A DNA stretch of 64,000 nt from Dactylis glomerata (Eukaryota > Streptophyta > Magnoliopsida > Poales > Poaceae), in NCBI GenBank assembly GCA_007115705.1, contig QXEO01000550.1:618111-682110 (forward strand), read 5' to 3'. Within the stretch, counting starts at the first letter, position 1, and each line of letters starts with the position of its first letter. The notes under the pieces are model-generated. The model ran no database searches, had not been told where the DNA came from, and was given only the letters and a program-made list of their open reading frames with translations. The translations under genes were made by a program, and so were the position numbers. This document shows positions 44,663-57,302 of this stretch, one piece after another.

Positions 44663-45583
44663 TGATAGGGCGAAGGTGTCCGATCTTTCGATGAGATCTT
44701 GATATGTCGATTTGGTGGGTCGAGTTCATGCTTGACGATCCGACTACACGTGCGAAGCTCGTGCGCCAATGCAATCGCTAGGACAATCTCCGGGAGTTAC
44801 TGATCTTGCGGATGCACGATCAGCCTGACCAACGAGGGCCTTAATTCCTACCTGAAATCGAGAACAAGAACTAATACTGCAATCAAGATATTGCGGATGA
44901 AAGATGTATGCTTTATTCAAAAGGTGGGATTCCGAATAGGCGGTCTTCTTCTGGGCGATTGGCCTCAAAAGTCGAGCTCGTAGTTGCAGCAATGGCTAAC
45001 TTTAGTCTAATCAAAATCCGAGTTCTAATGACGGCTACGGGGGGTATTTGAGGAGGAAAAGGTAGGGGTGCGGCCAGCCATGGGTATGGTGGTCGAACGG
45101 AACCCTAATAGGCCTTTTCTCCTCAAATTCGGACTCCTAAAAGTGGTTGTCTTATTTGCTGCGAAAATTACATGGGCCTGGCCAAAAAATAAAAGTGACG
45201 CAGCACCATATCTATCTAAGGACGAATTTATGAAGTAGTTCTTTGTATATTTCGTCCAAGTCTTCATCCTTCATTACGGTGGCTTCAAAGTTCTGAAATC
45301 TCCACTCGTGGCATCTTCTTCAATCCTCAAACGCTTGCTGCCATCTCCATGCATGATCATGCTCCAATGCTTGTCCCTCTCATCCATGCTAGGTCCATCA
45401 TTCCTAAGAGTAACAAACATATCTGATTTAGGCAGCATCATATTCTCATGTATGTGAGAGAGAGTTCTAAGAAACGAAAGTACCTGATAGTTAAGTTGCT
45501 TGGCACGAGCTCGAGTGATGGGTCCTTGTATGTGTTCCACTGTAGGTGCAGCGGTTGTATCAATAGATGGGATGTCCTCATCA
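44663..45583 (-). repeat. 5' LTR of C (921 bp)
   Basis: On the plus strand it starts TGATAGGGCGAAGGTGTCCGA and ends GGGATGTCCTCATCA, the reverse of the A LTR ends. It encodes on the minus strand the peptide GPITRARAKQLNYQVLSFL...LPKSD. Confidence 0.88.
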
Positions 45584-45690
45584 TATTAGTATGTTGGCAC
45601 TCTTTCATAGCTGGCTTGACTATGAGGTAGCATTAGTTGCATATTTCTTATTATGAATTACCTGAGTACTTGATCATATAGTTAGTATAT
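45584..45690 (+). other. Non-coding D sequence between C and E
   Basis: Short AT-rich piece that ends in TATAT, the left target duplication of E. Confidence 0.6.
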
Positions 45691-47417
45691 TGAAGGGATT
45701 CGCAGCATAGTAAATCAAAAAATTTCCTACGGATGCGAACAAGAAAGCCAAGATCTAATCTAGGAGATGTAATCAACGAGAGAGATAGATGAGATCTTCA
45801 TACCCTTGAAGAAATCGCATAGCAGAAACGTTCAACAGAACGTGGATGATGTAGTCGTACTAGCCGTCTCCTCCTCGCGATCCGATTCGATCATACGCCG
45901 CAAGTGGCGGCGCCTCCGAGAGTTGCACACGTACGGTGCAATGACGTCTCCTCCTTCCTTGGTCCAGCAAGTATGGTGGAGAGATAGATTGGATCTGTAG
46001 CACGACGGCGTGGTGCTTATGGTGGAGAGTTTCTGCGGCAGGGCTTCGCCTACGCACAGTCGCGAGAGAGAGAGAGGTGGAGGGGCAGCAGTTGGACGGC
46101 GGCTAGGGTTGGAGTGAAGGGAGGCTGCGCCCCTGCCCCTCCTTATATAGGAGGCTGGCCGGCTGCCTTGGTCCCTCCTCCAAGCCCTAGGGCGGCGGCC
46201 TAGGAGGAAGAGTGGGGGGCAAGTTTCCTCCCTCCTTCTGGAAGGTTCCCTTAGGGTTTCCCCTAAGGGCTGGCCGGCTGGGCCTTAGGGGCCTTGTGCG
46301 CCTGGCCCAAAGTGGCCAGGACACTTCCCCTTAGGCCCACACAGGCCTCCGACAAGTGGGCCCATGTTGGTCCCACTCTTGAACCTTATAGAACCTTCTA
46401 GTACAATACCGATAAACTCCGAAACGATTCCGGAATCCAAAAACTGCTTTCCTTTATATGAATCTTATTCTCCGGACCATTCCGGAACCTCCCGTGATGT
46501 CCTGGATCTCATCCGAGACTCCGAACAAAAACTCATAAACCAATTATCCATTCTATCCTAGCGTCGATGCACGTTAAGTGTGTGACCCTCGGGTTCGAGA
46601 ATATGCAGACATGATCTTCTATCAATAATCAACAGCGGGATCTGGAAACCCATATTGACTCCCACATATTCATTGATGATCATATCGGATGAACCACGAT
46701 GCCAGGATTCAATTAATCCCGTATATGTATTCCCTTCGTCTCGCGATATTTTACTTGCCCGAGATTCGATCGTCGGTATCGGCATACCTAGTTCAATCTC
46801 GTTCACAGCAAGTACTTTACTCGTTCCATAATCCGATATCACTTTGTGATTAACTCCTTAACCATGTGCTTGCAAGCGGTGTTGATATCGATTACCGAGT
46901 GGGCCCGAAGTATATCTCTCCGACTCGGGAGGGACAAATTCCATCTCGATTCATACAACCCAACAAGTACTTTCCAATCACCTGAGAGACACCTTTATGA
47001 TCACCCTCTCATAGGATGACGTTTGATGACCTCAAAGCTTTCTTCCGATACCAGGGAGTTGTATTATCTCATGGTCTAAGGAATACAATACTTAACATAG
47101 GAAAAAGCTTCGCAAAGATGAACACGATGACACGATCTAATTGCTCTGCTTTATTTGGGTCTGTCCATCACATCATTCTCCTAATGACATGATCTCATTA
47201 TTAATTGACAACTCATGTCTATGGTTAGGAAACCTTAACCATCATTAATCAATGAGCTAGTCCATAGAGGCGTACTAGGGACACGGTGTTGTTCATAAAC
47301 CACACAAGTATTAAAGTTTCCGCTTAATACAATTCTAGCATGGAATATAAACATTATCATGAACAAGAATTATAATAATAACATCTTTATTATTGCCTCT
47401 AGGGCATAATTCCAACA
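45691..47417 (-). repeat. 3' LTR of E (1727 bp)
   Basis: On the minus strand TGTTGGAATTATGCC... to ...GAATCCCTTCA. A TATATAAGG box lies near 46142-46150 on the minus strand. Confidence 0.95.
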
Positions 47418-47429
47418 GTCTCCCACTTG
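47418..47429 (-). other. Polypurine tract of E
   Basis: CAAGTGGGAGAC on the minus strand, directly before the 3' LTR. Confidence 0.85.
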
Positions 47430-47572
47430 CACTAGAGTCAATAATCTAGTTCCTCAATGGCATTAAGGTGCTGATCATGTTTTGCTCGTGGAAGAGGTTT
47501 AGTCAACGGATCTGCGACATTCAGATCCGTATGTACTTTGCTAATCTTCAGATCTCCATCTGATATATAATC

Positions 47573-49243
47573 TCAAATTATATGGAAACGGCGGTTGATG
47601 TGCTTGGTCTTTGGATGATATCTTGGTTCCTTAGCCAGTGCTATGGCGCCAGTGTTGTCGCACAATATCTCCAGTGGGTCCAAGGCATTTGGAACCACAC
47701 CAAGCTCAGTGATGAAGTTCCTGATCCAAACTCCTTCACTTGATGCTTCCGAAGCAGCCATGTATTCCGCTTCTGTTGTAGATCCCGCGATCACGCTTTG
47801 CTTGCAGCTTCTCCAGCTCACAGCTCCACCATTCAAAATATAAACGTATCCTGTCTGAGATTTAGAATCATCCGGGTCGGTGTCGAAGCTAGCGTCAATG
47901 TAACCTTTTACGACGAGCTCCTCATCACCTCCATAGACTAAGAACATTTCTTTAGTCCTATTTAAATACTTTAGGATGTTCTTTACGGCTGTCCAGTGTT
48001 CCACTCCTGGATCACTTTGGTATCTGCTCGTCAAACTAAGAGCATTGGACACATCCGGTCTAGTACATAGCATGGCATACATGATAGAACCTATGGCCGA
48101 GGCATATGGCACTTTGCTCATAGTATCTCTATCTTTTACCGTAGCTGGACACTGAGCCTTGCTCAATATCTTACCTGACAACATGGGCAATGAACCTTTC
48201 TTTGCTTTATCCATTCTGAACCTTTTCAGAACTTTGTCCAGGTATGTACTTTGGCTTAAAGCTATTAGGCGTCTTTGTCTATCTCTATAGATTTTGATGC
48301 CTAATATATAAGCAGCTTCTCCTAGGTCTTTCATTGAAAAACATTTATTCAAATAACTCTTCACATCGTTAAGCATACCGATGTCATTTCCAATAATCAA
48401 TATGTCATCCACATATAGTACTAAAAATGTCACCGAGCTCCCACTCACTTTCTTGTAGATACAAGCTTCGTAGCAATTTGGAACAAATCCAAAACTCTTG
48501 ATCACTTGATCAAAACGAAGGTTCCAACTCCGAGATGCTTGCTTCAGCCCATAAATGGAACGCTGAAGTTTGCACACTTTATTAGCATCCTTAGGATTGA
48601 CAAAACCTTCGGGCTGCATCATATACAACTCTTCATCAATATTGCCATTGAGGAACGCAGTCTTGACATCCATCTGCCATATTTCATAATCATGAAACGC
48701 AGCAATTGCTAATAAAATCTGAATGGACTTAAACATCGCTACGGGAGAGAAAGTCTCATCGTAGTCAACACCTTGAACTTGCCGAAACCCTTTTGTGACA
48801 AGCCAAGCTTTATAGACAGTAACATTACCATCCGTGTCCGTTTTCTTCTTGAAAATCCATTTGCACTCAACGGCCTTACGGTCGCTAGGAGGGTCCACCA
48901 AAGTCCATACTTGGTTTTCGCTCATGGATCCCAATTCGGATTTCATGGCCTCTAGCCATTTCTCAGAGTCTGGGCTCATCATTGTTTCCTCATAGTTCAC
49001 AGGTTCATTGCTGTCTAACAACAAGACGGTTAAGACATGGTTGCCATACCATTCAGGAGTGGCACGCGACCTTGTCGACCTGCGAAGTTCAGTAGTAGCA
49101 TCGTTTGAAGTTTCATGATCCTCGTCATTAGCTTCCTCTCTCGTTGGTGCAGACGGCACCGGAACAACTTCGGGTGATGCGCTACTCTCCAACTCGAGAG
49201 AAGGTTCAATAACCTCGTCTAGCTCTACCTTCCTCCCACTCAC
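47573..49243 (-). pseudogene. RT and RNase H of E
   Basis: The 556-codon frame starts in the linker MSGRKVELDEV. RT contains QMDVKTAFLNG and the catalytic LYVDDILIIGND. RNase H contains SQTGYVYILNGGAVSW, then IAGSTTEAEYMA and the DNTGAIALA block. A TGA at 47573-47575 ends it at the conserved FHII position, about 70 codons before the usual end, as shown by F, which still reads RDYVKDGRISI. It follows integrase but in a different frame from 49240. Confidence 0.88.
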
Positions 49244-49728
49244 TTCTTTCGAGAGAAACTTATGTCAAGAAGTGTTTGTCTTCGGATCAAAGAAAGAACG
49301 GATCCTTTCTTTGCAACAAACACTTTGCCTTCGGATCTGTGGTAGAAGGTATACCCAATCATTTCCTTAGGGTATCCTATGAAGACGCATTTCTCCGCTT
49401 TGGGTTCGAGCTTGTCCGGCATCAACTTCTTGACATAAGCTTCGCATCCCCAACCTTTAAGAAACGACAACTTAGGTTTAGCACCAAACCATAGTTCATA
49501 CGGTGTCGTCTCAACGGATTTAGATGGTGCCCTATTTAAAGTGAATGTAGCGGTTTCTAATGCATAACCCCAAAATGATAACGGCAAATCTGTAAGAGAC
49601 ATCATCGGTCGCACCATATCTAATAGAGTTTGATCCCGGCGTTCAGACACACCATTGCGCTGTGGTGTTCTGGGTGGCGTGAGTTGCGAAACGATTCCGC
49701 TTGCTTTAAGATGCGTGAGAAAATCCTA
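49240..49728 (-). pseudogene. Integrase core end of E
   Basis: After a TAG at 49726-49728 the frame goes on through the region that holds the third catalytic residue (MSERRDQTLLDMVRPMM) and FWGYALETATFTLNRAPSK. It ends after a frame change near 49280. It joins the polyprotein at 49726 (SDRGGEYLS, second catalytic Asp). Confidence 0.8.
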
Positions 49729-51435
49729 ACTCAAATATTCACCTCCACGATCAGATCGTAGAAATTTAATTTTCCTGTTACGATGGTTTTCCACTTCATT
49801 CTGAAATTCTTTGAACTTTTCAAACGTTTCAGATTTATGCTTCATTAAATAGATATACCCATATCTACTTAAGTCATCAGTAAAAGTGAGAAAATAGCGA
49901 TATCCACCACGCGTCAAAACACTCATTGGTCCGCACACATCGGTATGTATAATTTCCAATAAGTCCGTTGCTCGCTCCATTATTCCGGAGAACGGGGTTT
50001 TGATCATCTTGCCCATGAGGCACGGCTCGCACGTGTCAAATGATTCAAAATCAAGAGACTCCAAAAGTCCATCAGAATGGAGTTTCTTCATGCGTTTTAC
50101 ACCAATATGACCTAGACGGCAGTGCCACAAATAAGTTGGATTATCACTATCTACTTTGCATCTCTTAGCCTCAATGTTATGGATGTGTGTTTCATTGCTT
50201 TCAAGATTCAGAAGAAATAAACCATTCACAACAGGTGCATGACCATAAAAGATGTTATTCATATAAATAGAACAACCATTATTCTCAGATTTAAATGAAT
50301 AACCGTCTTGCAATAAACACGATCTAGATATAATGTTCATGCTCAACGCAGGCACATAATAACATTTATTAAGGTTTAAAACTAATCCTGAAGGTAAAAC
50401 TAAGGAGAGCGTGCCGACGGCCATCACATCAACTTTTGATCCATTGCCAATGCGCATCGTCACCTCATCCCTTGCTAGCCGCCGTCTATTCCGTAGCTCC
50501 TGTTTCGAGTTACAAATATTAGCAACTGAACCAGTATCATATACCCAGGCACTACAACGAGCGCTAGTAAGGTAAACATCAATAACATGTATATCAAATA
50601 TACCTTTAATGGTGCCAGCCTTCTTGTCCGCTAAGTACTTCGGACAGTTGCGCTTCCAGTGACCCTTTTCCTTGCAATAGAAGCACTCAGTGTCCGGCTT
50701 AGGTCCAGACTTGAGCTTCTTCTCAGCAGGGGCAACGCGCTTGCCGCTGCCTTTCTTGAAGCATCCCTTTGCACCCTTAGCCTTCTTGAAGCTAGTGGTC
50801 TTGTTGACCATCAACACATGATTATCTTTCTTGATATCCACCTCCGCAGCTTTCAGCTTTGCGAAGAGCTCAGTGATCGTATCAGTGGAACCAATTTGAT
50901 TATGAGTAACCACAAAACCTTTGTAGCTAGGAGGGAGTGATTGCAGAACTCTGTCAATCTTGAGCTCTTCTGGAATCTTGCAGTCCAGTTGCTCAAGGCA
51001 TTGAGTGTAGCCCGACATCTTAATGGCGTGCTCACTAACGGAACTCCCTTCCTCCATCTTGCAGTTAAAGAACTTCTCAGAGATCGCATATCTCTCAGAA
51101 CGGGCTTGAGTCTGAAACATGGTTTTCAGTTCCTCAAGTATCTCAAAGGGCCCGTCGAACTCCTCAAAACGATTTTGAAGTTCCGGTTCCATAGCAAACA
51201 ACATGGTACTCTTAATCACTCCATAATCATCTTTGCGTGACTGATAAACAGCTTTTTCATCAGCCGGCGCATCAGTAGCAGGGGCATCACCTAGCGCTTT
51301 CTCAAGTACATAAGCCTTTTGTCCGCCAGCGAGAATGATCCTCAGATTGCGGAACCAGTTGGTGAAGTTAGACCCATTGTTTTTAAGCTTTTCTTTCTCA
51401 GCAAACACGTTGAAGTTGAAGTTGGACTTAGCCAT
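49726..51435 (-). pseudogene. Gag, protease and integrase start of E
   Basis: 569 codons. Gag block NFTNWFRNLRIIL, CCHC knuckle CFYCKEKGHWKRNC and protease WVYDTGSVANIC (catalytic D-T-G kept). Pre-integrase zinc block HCRLGHIGVKRMKKLH with CEPC, first catalytic Asp IIHTDVCGP and second SDRGGEY. It stops at a TAG 49726-49728 just after SDRGGEYLS. In family members the polyprotein continues. Start MAKSNFNFNVF at 51435. Confidence 0.9.
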
Positions 51436-52692
51436 TTGATCTACAACATTGCAAGTACAATTTAGACTATGTTCATGAAAACTAGTTCAACTTAATCAAA
51501 TTACTAGATGAACTCCCACTAAATTCAACATCCCTCAAGTTGTTTAGTGAACACGATCCAAATTCACCACACCTAATCCGATCTTCACGAGAAGAGATGT
51601 GGTTTCAATGGTGGACAACTAAGTGTCGATCATATCATTCATATGACTCATGTTTAACCTTTCGGTTCGTGTGTTCCGAGGCCATGTCTGTACATGCTAG
51701 GCTCATCAAGTCAAACCCAAGTATCTCCGCATGTGCAAAACTGGCTTGCACCCGTTGTATGTGAACGTAGAGTTTATAGCACCCGATCATCACGAGGTGC
51801 TTGAAAACGACAAACTTTCGCAACGGCGCATACGAGGGGAGAACACAATTTTATCTTGATCTTTAAGTGAGGAATCATCTTATAATGCTACCGTCACGAT
51901 CTAAGCATAATAAGATACATAAAAGGATAAACATCACATGCATATAATTTTATGTGACATGGTATAGCCAATCTCCGCGCAATGATCTCCATCTTGTGCG
52001 CACCGGCATGATCTCCATCACTCCACCATGATTGCCTCCACCACGAATAGCAACTACAACTATTGCTAACTACTTAGCGATAAAGTAAAGCTATTACATG
52101 GCGTATAAGAAGTTGACTCGCAGGTCATACACAATTATAAAGACAACCATATGGCTCCTGCCGGTTGTGAACTCATCGACATGCAAGTCGTGAAATATTA
52201 CAAAACATGATCATCGCATACATCACATATATCACATCACATCTTGCGGCCATACCATATCACAAAACACTCCCTGCAAAAACAAGTTAGACGCCTCTAC
52301 TTTGTTGTTGCATGTTTTACGTGGCTTATGGGAGTAACACGTTAAGAACGATTCTTACCTACGAAAAGCCACAACGGTGATATTATGGTTACTAACATCC
52401 GTTGTAAATCTCATGACTACTATAGTGAGAGAAACTAGCATCCACCAGCCGCATGTGTGGAACAAGCCACACGTCAAGTGCGGAGCCGGTCTCGCGAACG
52501 AGGTCGCGTAAAGTTGGCCTAGGACCGCTTCGATCTCACTATGCCGCGCCATAAGAAATACACAACAAAGAGGTTTGCAACAGAAAACATCAACGCCTGC
52601 AACAAGCTTATGTTATATGATCAAGTACTTGATCAACGCCTGCAACAAGCATGTTACATTCTACTCGTGAAACACATCTACGCATAGATCTA
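51436..52692 (-). other. Untranslated leader of E
   Basis: 1.26 kb without a coding frame, usual for BARE-type elements. Confidence 0.7.
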
Positions 52693-52704
52693 GCTCTGAT
52701 ACCA
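52693..52704 (-). other. Met-tRNA primer-binding site of E
   Basis: TGGTATCAGAGC on the minus strand, one nucleotide inside the 5' LTR. Confidence 0.88.
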
Positions 52705-52705
52705 C

Positions 52706-54433
52706 TGAAGGGATTCGCAGCATAGTAAATCAAAAAAATTCCTACAGATGCGAACAAGAAAGCCAAGATCTAATCTAGGAGATGTAATCAACGAGAGAGA
52801 TAGATGAGATCTTCATACCCTTGAAGAAATCGCACAGCAGAAACATTCAACAGAACGTGGATGATGTAGTCGTACTAGCCGTCTCCTCCTCGCGATCCGA
52901 TCCGATCCTACGCCGCAAGTGGCGGCGCCTCCGAGAGTTGCACACGTACGGTGCAACGACGTCTCCTCCTTCCTTGGTCCAGCAAGTATGGTGGAGAGAT
53001 AGATTGGATCTGTAGCACGACGGCGTGGTGCTTATGGTGGAGAGTTTCTGCGGCAGGGCTTCGCCTACGCACAGTCGCGAGAGAGAGAGAGGTGGAGGGG
53101 CAGCAGTTGGACAGCGGCTAGGGTTGGAGTGAAGGGAGGTTGCGCCCCTGCCCCTCCTTATATAGGAGGCTGGCCGGCTGCCTTGGCCCCTCCTCCAAGC
53201 CCTAGGGTGGCGGCCTAGGAGGAAGAGTGGGGGGCAAGTTTCCTCCCTCCTTCTGGAAGGTTCCCTTAGGGTTTCCCCTAAGGGCTAGCCGGCTGGGCCT
53301 TAGGGGCCTTGTGCGCCTGGCCCAAAGTGGCCAGGACACTTCCCCTTAGGCCCACACAGGCCTCCGACAAGTGGGCCCATGTTGGTCCCACTCTGGAACC
53401 TTCTAGAACCTTCCGGTACAATACCGATAAACTCCGAAACGATTCCGGAATCCAAAAACTGCTTTCCTTTATATGAATCTTATTCTCCGGACCATTCCGG
53501 AACCTCTCGTGATGTCCTGGATCTCATCCGAGACTCCGAACAAAAACTCATAAACCAATTATCCATTCTATCCTAGCGTCGATGCACGTTAAGTGTGTGA
53601 CCCTCCGGGTTCGAGAATATGCAGACATGATCTTCTATCAATAATCAATAGCGGGATCTGGAAACCCATATTGACTCCCACGTATTCATCGATGATCATA
53701 TCGGATGAACCACGATGCCAGGATTCAATTAATCCCGTATATGTATTCCCTTCGTCTCGCGATATTTTACTTGCCCGAGATTCGATCGTCGGTATCGGCA
53801 TACCTAGTTCAATCTCGTTCACAGCAAGTACTTTACTCGTTCCGTAATCCGATATCACTTTGTGATTAAATCCTTAACCACGTGCTTGCAAGCGGTGTTG
53901 ATATCGATTACCGAGTGGGCCCGAAGTATATCTCTCCGACTCGGGAGGGACAAATTCCATCTCGATACATACAACCCAACAAGTACTTTCCAATCACCTG
54001 AGAGACACCTTTATGATCACCCTCTCATAGGATGACGTTTGATGACCTCAAAGCTTTCTTCCGATGCCAGGGAGTTGTATTATCTCATGGTCTAAGGAAT
54101 ACAATACTTGACATAGGAAAAAGCTTCGCAAAGATGAACACGATGACACGATCTAATTGCTCTGCTTTATTTGGGTCTGTCCATCACATCATTCTCCTAA
54201 TGACATGATCTCATTATTAATTGACAACTCATGTCTATGGTTAGGAAACCTTAACCATCATTAATCAATGAGCTAGTCCATAGAGGCATACTAGGGACAC
54301 GGTGTTGTTCATAAACCACACAAGTATTAAAGTTTCTGCTTAATACAATTCTAGCATGGAATATAAACATTATCATGAACAAGAATTATAATAATAACAT
54401 CTTTATTATTGCCTCTAGGGCATAATTCCAACA
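52706..54433 (-). repeat. 5' LTR of E (1728 bp)
   Basis: Partner of 45691-47417, nearly identical. The small frames repeated in both LTRs (for example 45806-46000 and 52821-53015) are LTR sequence, not genes. Confidence 0.95.
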
Positions 54434-54438
54434 TATAT

Positions 54439-54539
54439 ATACATCTATGAAGCAAATGTGTTCATGAAAGTTTCTTTTATCGCTCTCAGTTGTTAACTGA
54501 ATTGCTTGAGGACAAGCAAATAGCTAAGCTTGGGGGAAT
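54439..54539 (+). other. Last internal piece of D and its polypurine tract
   Basis: Short AT-rich sequence, then AAGCTTGGGGGAAT (54526-54539) directly before the 3' LTR. Confidence 0.75.
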
Positions 54540-55792
54540 TGATACGTCCAAAATGTATCTACTTTCCCGAACACTTTTGCTATTGTTTCTCCTCTAATTT
54601 GTGTGTTTTGAATACATCTAACATGGACTAACATTGTTTTCAGCAGAATTGCTCGGGTGTCTCATTTTTGTGCAGAAATTTGACTTTCGGGAAAAATCCA
54701 GGAAAATATTGCAAAAATTCTATTTTGCCAGAAGACCCACGGAGCCAGAAGGAGAGACGAAGGGGGGCGGCGGCCTGGGCTCACCACCAGGGGGCGCGGC
54801 CTAGCCCTTGCCGCGCCCACCTGTGGTGAGGCCGCCTCGGCCGTCGCCTCGACCCCTCCTTCCGCCTACATATACCCTCTAGATCTTCATCACCATCATC
54901 ACCGACGTCTCTCCATCAACCATCCATGACTCCCCCATCCATGTGTGAGTAATTCCCGCTATAGGCGAAGGGGATGGTAGGGATTGGATGAGATCATTCA
55001 TGTAATTTGATATGATATTGTTAGGGCATAGTGCCTAGTATCTTTATTTAGTGCTTATGACATTGTTGCAACTTGTTGTGCTTAATGCTTGTCACTTTGG
55101 GCCCAAGTGCCATGATTTCAGATCTGAACATGTTATTGTTTTATGATGATACTTGTTGTTTATGGTCTTACCTACAAGTTGTATACACATATTGTTGTCC
55201 GGAACCCGAGGCCCCAAAGTGACAGAAATTGGGATAACCGGAGGGGATGGCTATGATGTGAGGATCACATGTGTTTACCGAGTGCTAATGCTTTGCTCCG
55301 GTACTTTATTAAAAGGAGTATCTTAATTACCAGTAGTTTCCCTTGAGGCCCTGCTGCAACAGGCTGGTAGGACAAAAGATGTCGTGCAAGTTTCTCATTG
55401 CGAGCATGTACGACTATATACGGAACACATGCCTATGATTGTTAGTACTAGGATGCTTTATCATTATTTATCTGCAATGCCCATGTCTCACTGATTTCAT
55501 GAATTATCTTATCCATGCAACGCCCATACATCCATCCCTATGCCTACAGTATTTTATCCTGCTGTTTACTATTGCTACTATTATCGATTTTATTTTATTA
55601 CTGTTGTTACTATTTCACTACTATCACCACTATAATATTGTTGCTACTGATAAACCGCTGCGAGCAAGACTGTTTCCAGGTGCAGCTGAATTGACAACTC
55701 ATCTGTTAAGGCTTATAAATATTCTTTGGCTCCCCCTGTGTCGAATCAATAAATTTGGGTTTTACTTCCCTCGAAGACTGTTGCGATCCCCT
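54540..55792 (+). repeat. 3' LTR of D, truncated at its end
   Basis: Homologous to 36840-38235. A stretch of roughly 125 bp after TATACCCTCT (near 54880) and the last 17 bp are missing. At 55792/55793 it changes directly into RNase H sequence of A, so the end of the LTR, the target duplication and some of A were deleted together. Confidence 0.85.
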
Positions 55793-57302
55793 AAAGAATT
55801 TGTTGTACATTCTGATCATGAATCTTTGAAGCATATTCGTAGTCAAGCTAAATTGAATAAGCGACATGCTAAGTGGGTTGAGTTTATTGAATCTTTTCCT
55901 TATGTCCTTAAACACAAAAAGGGTAAAGATAATGTTACTGCTGATGCTTTGTTGCGCTGCTACACCATGCTTAATCAACTTGACTATAATTTTTTTGGTT
56001 TGGAATCAATTAAGGGACAATATGAGCATGATGTTGAATTCAATGATATATTGCAGAATTGTAAAGAGTGTAGAACTTGGAACAAATTCGTCCTCAACGA
56101 CAGATTTGTGTTTCGCGCTAACAAGCTATGCATCCCAGATGGCTCTGTTCGTCTTTTGTTGTTGCAGGAGGCACATGGAGGAGGTTTAATGGGTCACTTT
56201 GGCGTAAAGAAGATGGAGGACGTACTTATTGCACACTTTTTCTGGCCATGGATGCGTAGAGATGTTGAGAGATTTGTTGCTCGCTGCACTACATGTCAAA
56301 AAGCTAAGTCTCGCCTTAATCCTCGTGGTTTATACATGCCTCTTCCTGTTCCTAGTGTGCCTTGGCAAGATATTTTTATGGATTTTGTTTTGGGATTACC
56401 TCGCACACAGAAGGGGAGGGATAGTATTTTTTGTGGTCGTAGACAGATTTTCTAAGATGGCACATTTTATACCTTGTCATAAGAGTGATGATGCTGCGCA
56501 TATTGCTGATTTGTTCTTTCGTGAAATTGTGCATTTGCATGGTGTGCCTAATACTACTATGTCTGATCGTGATACTAAATTTTTGAGCCATTTTTGGAGA
56601 TGTTTATGGGCTAAGTTGGGGACTAAATTGCTGTTTAGTATTACATGTCATCCCCAAACTGATGGACAAACTAAAGTAGTAAATAGAATGTTATCTACTA
56701 TGCTAAGGGCGGTTTTAAAGAAGAACTTAAAAATGTGGGAAGATTGTTTACCTCATATAGAATTTGCTTACAATCGTTCGCTGCATTCTACCACTAAATT
56801 GTGCCCTTTCGAAGTTGTGTATGGTTTTGTTCCTCGTGCACCTATTGATTTATTACCTCTTCCATCTACGGTGCAACATAATTTTGATGCTACACAACAT
56901 GCTGAACATATTTTGAAACTACATGCAACTACTAAAGAAAACATAGAACGCATGAATGCTAAATATAAAATTTCTGGAGATAAAGGAAGAAAGCATATTG
57001 TGTTTGATGTTGGTGATCTAGTTTGGTTGCATTTGCGCAAAGATCGTTTTCCCGATTTGCGCAAGTCTAAATTGATGCCACGTGCTGCTGGTCCGTTTAA
57101 AGTGTTAGAAAAGTTGAATGATAATGCCTATAAACTTGAGCTTCCTGCAGAATTTGGTACGGTAAGTCCTACATTTAACATTGCAGATTTGAAGCCTTAT
57201 TTTGGAGAAGATGAGCTTTCATCGAGGACGACTTCAATTCAAGAAGGGGAGGATGATGAGGACATCCCTACTATTGATACAACCACTACGACCTCTCACT
57301 AG
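55793..57302 (+). pseudogene. RNase H end and integrase of A
   Basis: Starts inside RNase H (KEFVVHSDHESLKH), with about 30 residues missing after the break at 36839. The integrase zinc region is GHFGVKKMEDVLIAHFFWP with CTTCQKAKS. A one-base gain in a T-run near 56428-56433 shifts the frame. The core resumes at VVVDRFSKMAHF with the second catalytic Asp in SDRDTKF. In HPQTDGQTKVVNR the expected catalytic Glu is Lys (codon 56673-56675). The end PTFNIADLKPY and DEDIPT reads into the 3' LTR and stops at 57300-57302. Confidence 0.88.
57241..57253 (+). other. Polypurine tract of A
   Basis: AAGAAGGGGAGGA directly before the 3' LTR start TGATGAGG. Confidence 0.85.

Larger units (their letters stand above)
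43222..45583 (-). mobile_element. Truncated CRM-like element C
   Basis: On the minus strand 5' LTR, primer site, leader and the first part of gag remain. The element stops abruptly within gag at about 43222, so pol and the 3' LTR are gone and no target duplication can be found. It is related to A by LTR ends, LTR-encoded peptide and gag start. Confidence 0.82.
45691..54433 (-). mobile_element. Young Angela/BARE-type copia element (E)
   Basis: 8.7 kb, minus strand, TATAT duplications at 45686-45690 and 54434-54438. LTRs of 1727 and 1728 bp differ at roughly 30 places by eye. Minus-strand LTR start TGTTGGAATTATGCCCTAGA matches BARE/WIS/Angela elements. All copia domains are present, but pol has an early stop, a shift and a stop near the end of RNase H. 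The element is recent but no longer autonomous. Confidence 0.95.
36840..55792 (+). mobile_element. Athila-type element D without pol, containing C and E
   Basis: 5' LTR 36840-38235, Asp-tRNA-type primer site, Athila-like gag and protease region, a separate second frame at 41794-42918, polypurine tract 54526-54539 and 3' LTR 54540-55792. No RT, RNase H or integrase block lies between 40964 and 41794, so D is non-autonomous. Left flank 36835-36839 is AAAGT. The right partner is lost in a deletion that also removed the last 17 bp of the LTR. Confidence 0.85.

Noticed and set aside
52693..52704. tRNA-like motif (CTCTGATACCA) here and at 12041-12052
   Set aside because: These are primer-binding sites that complement tRNA ends. 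No tRNA fold is present.
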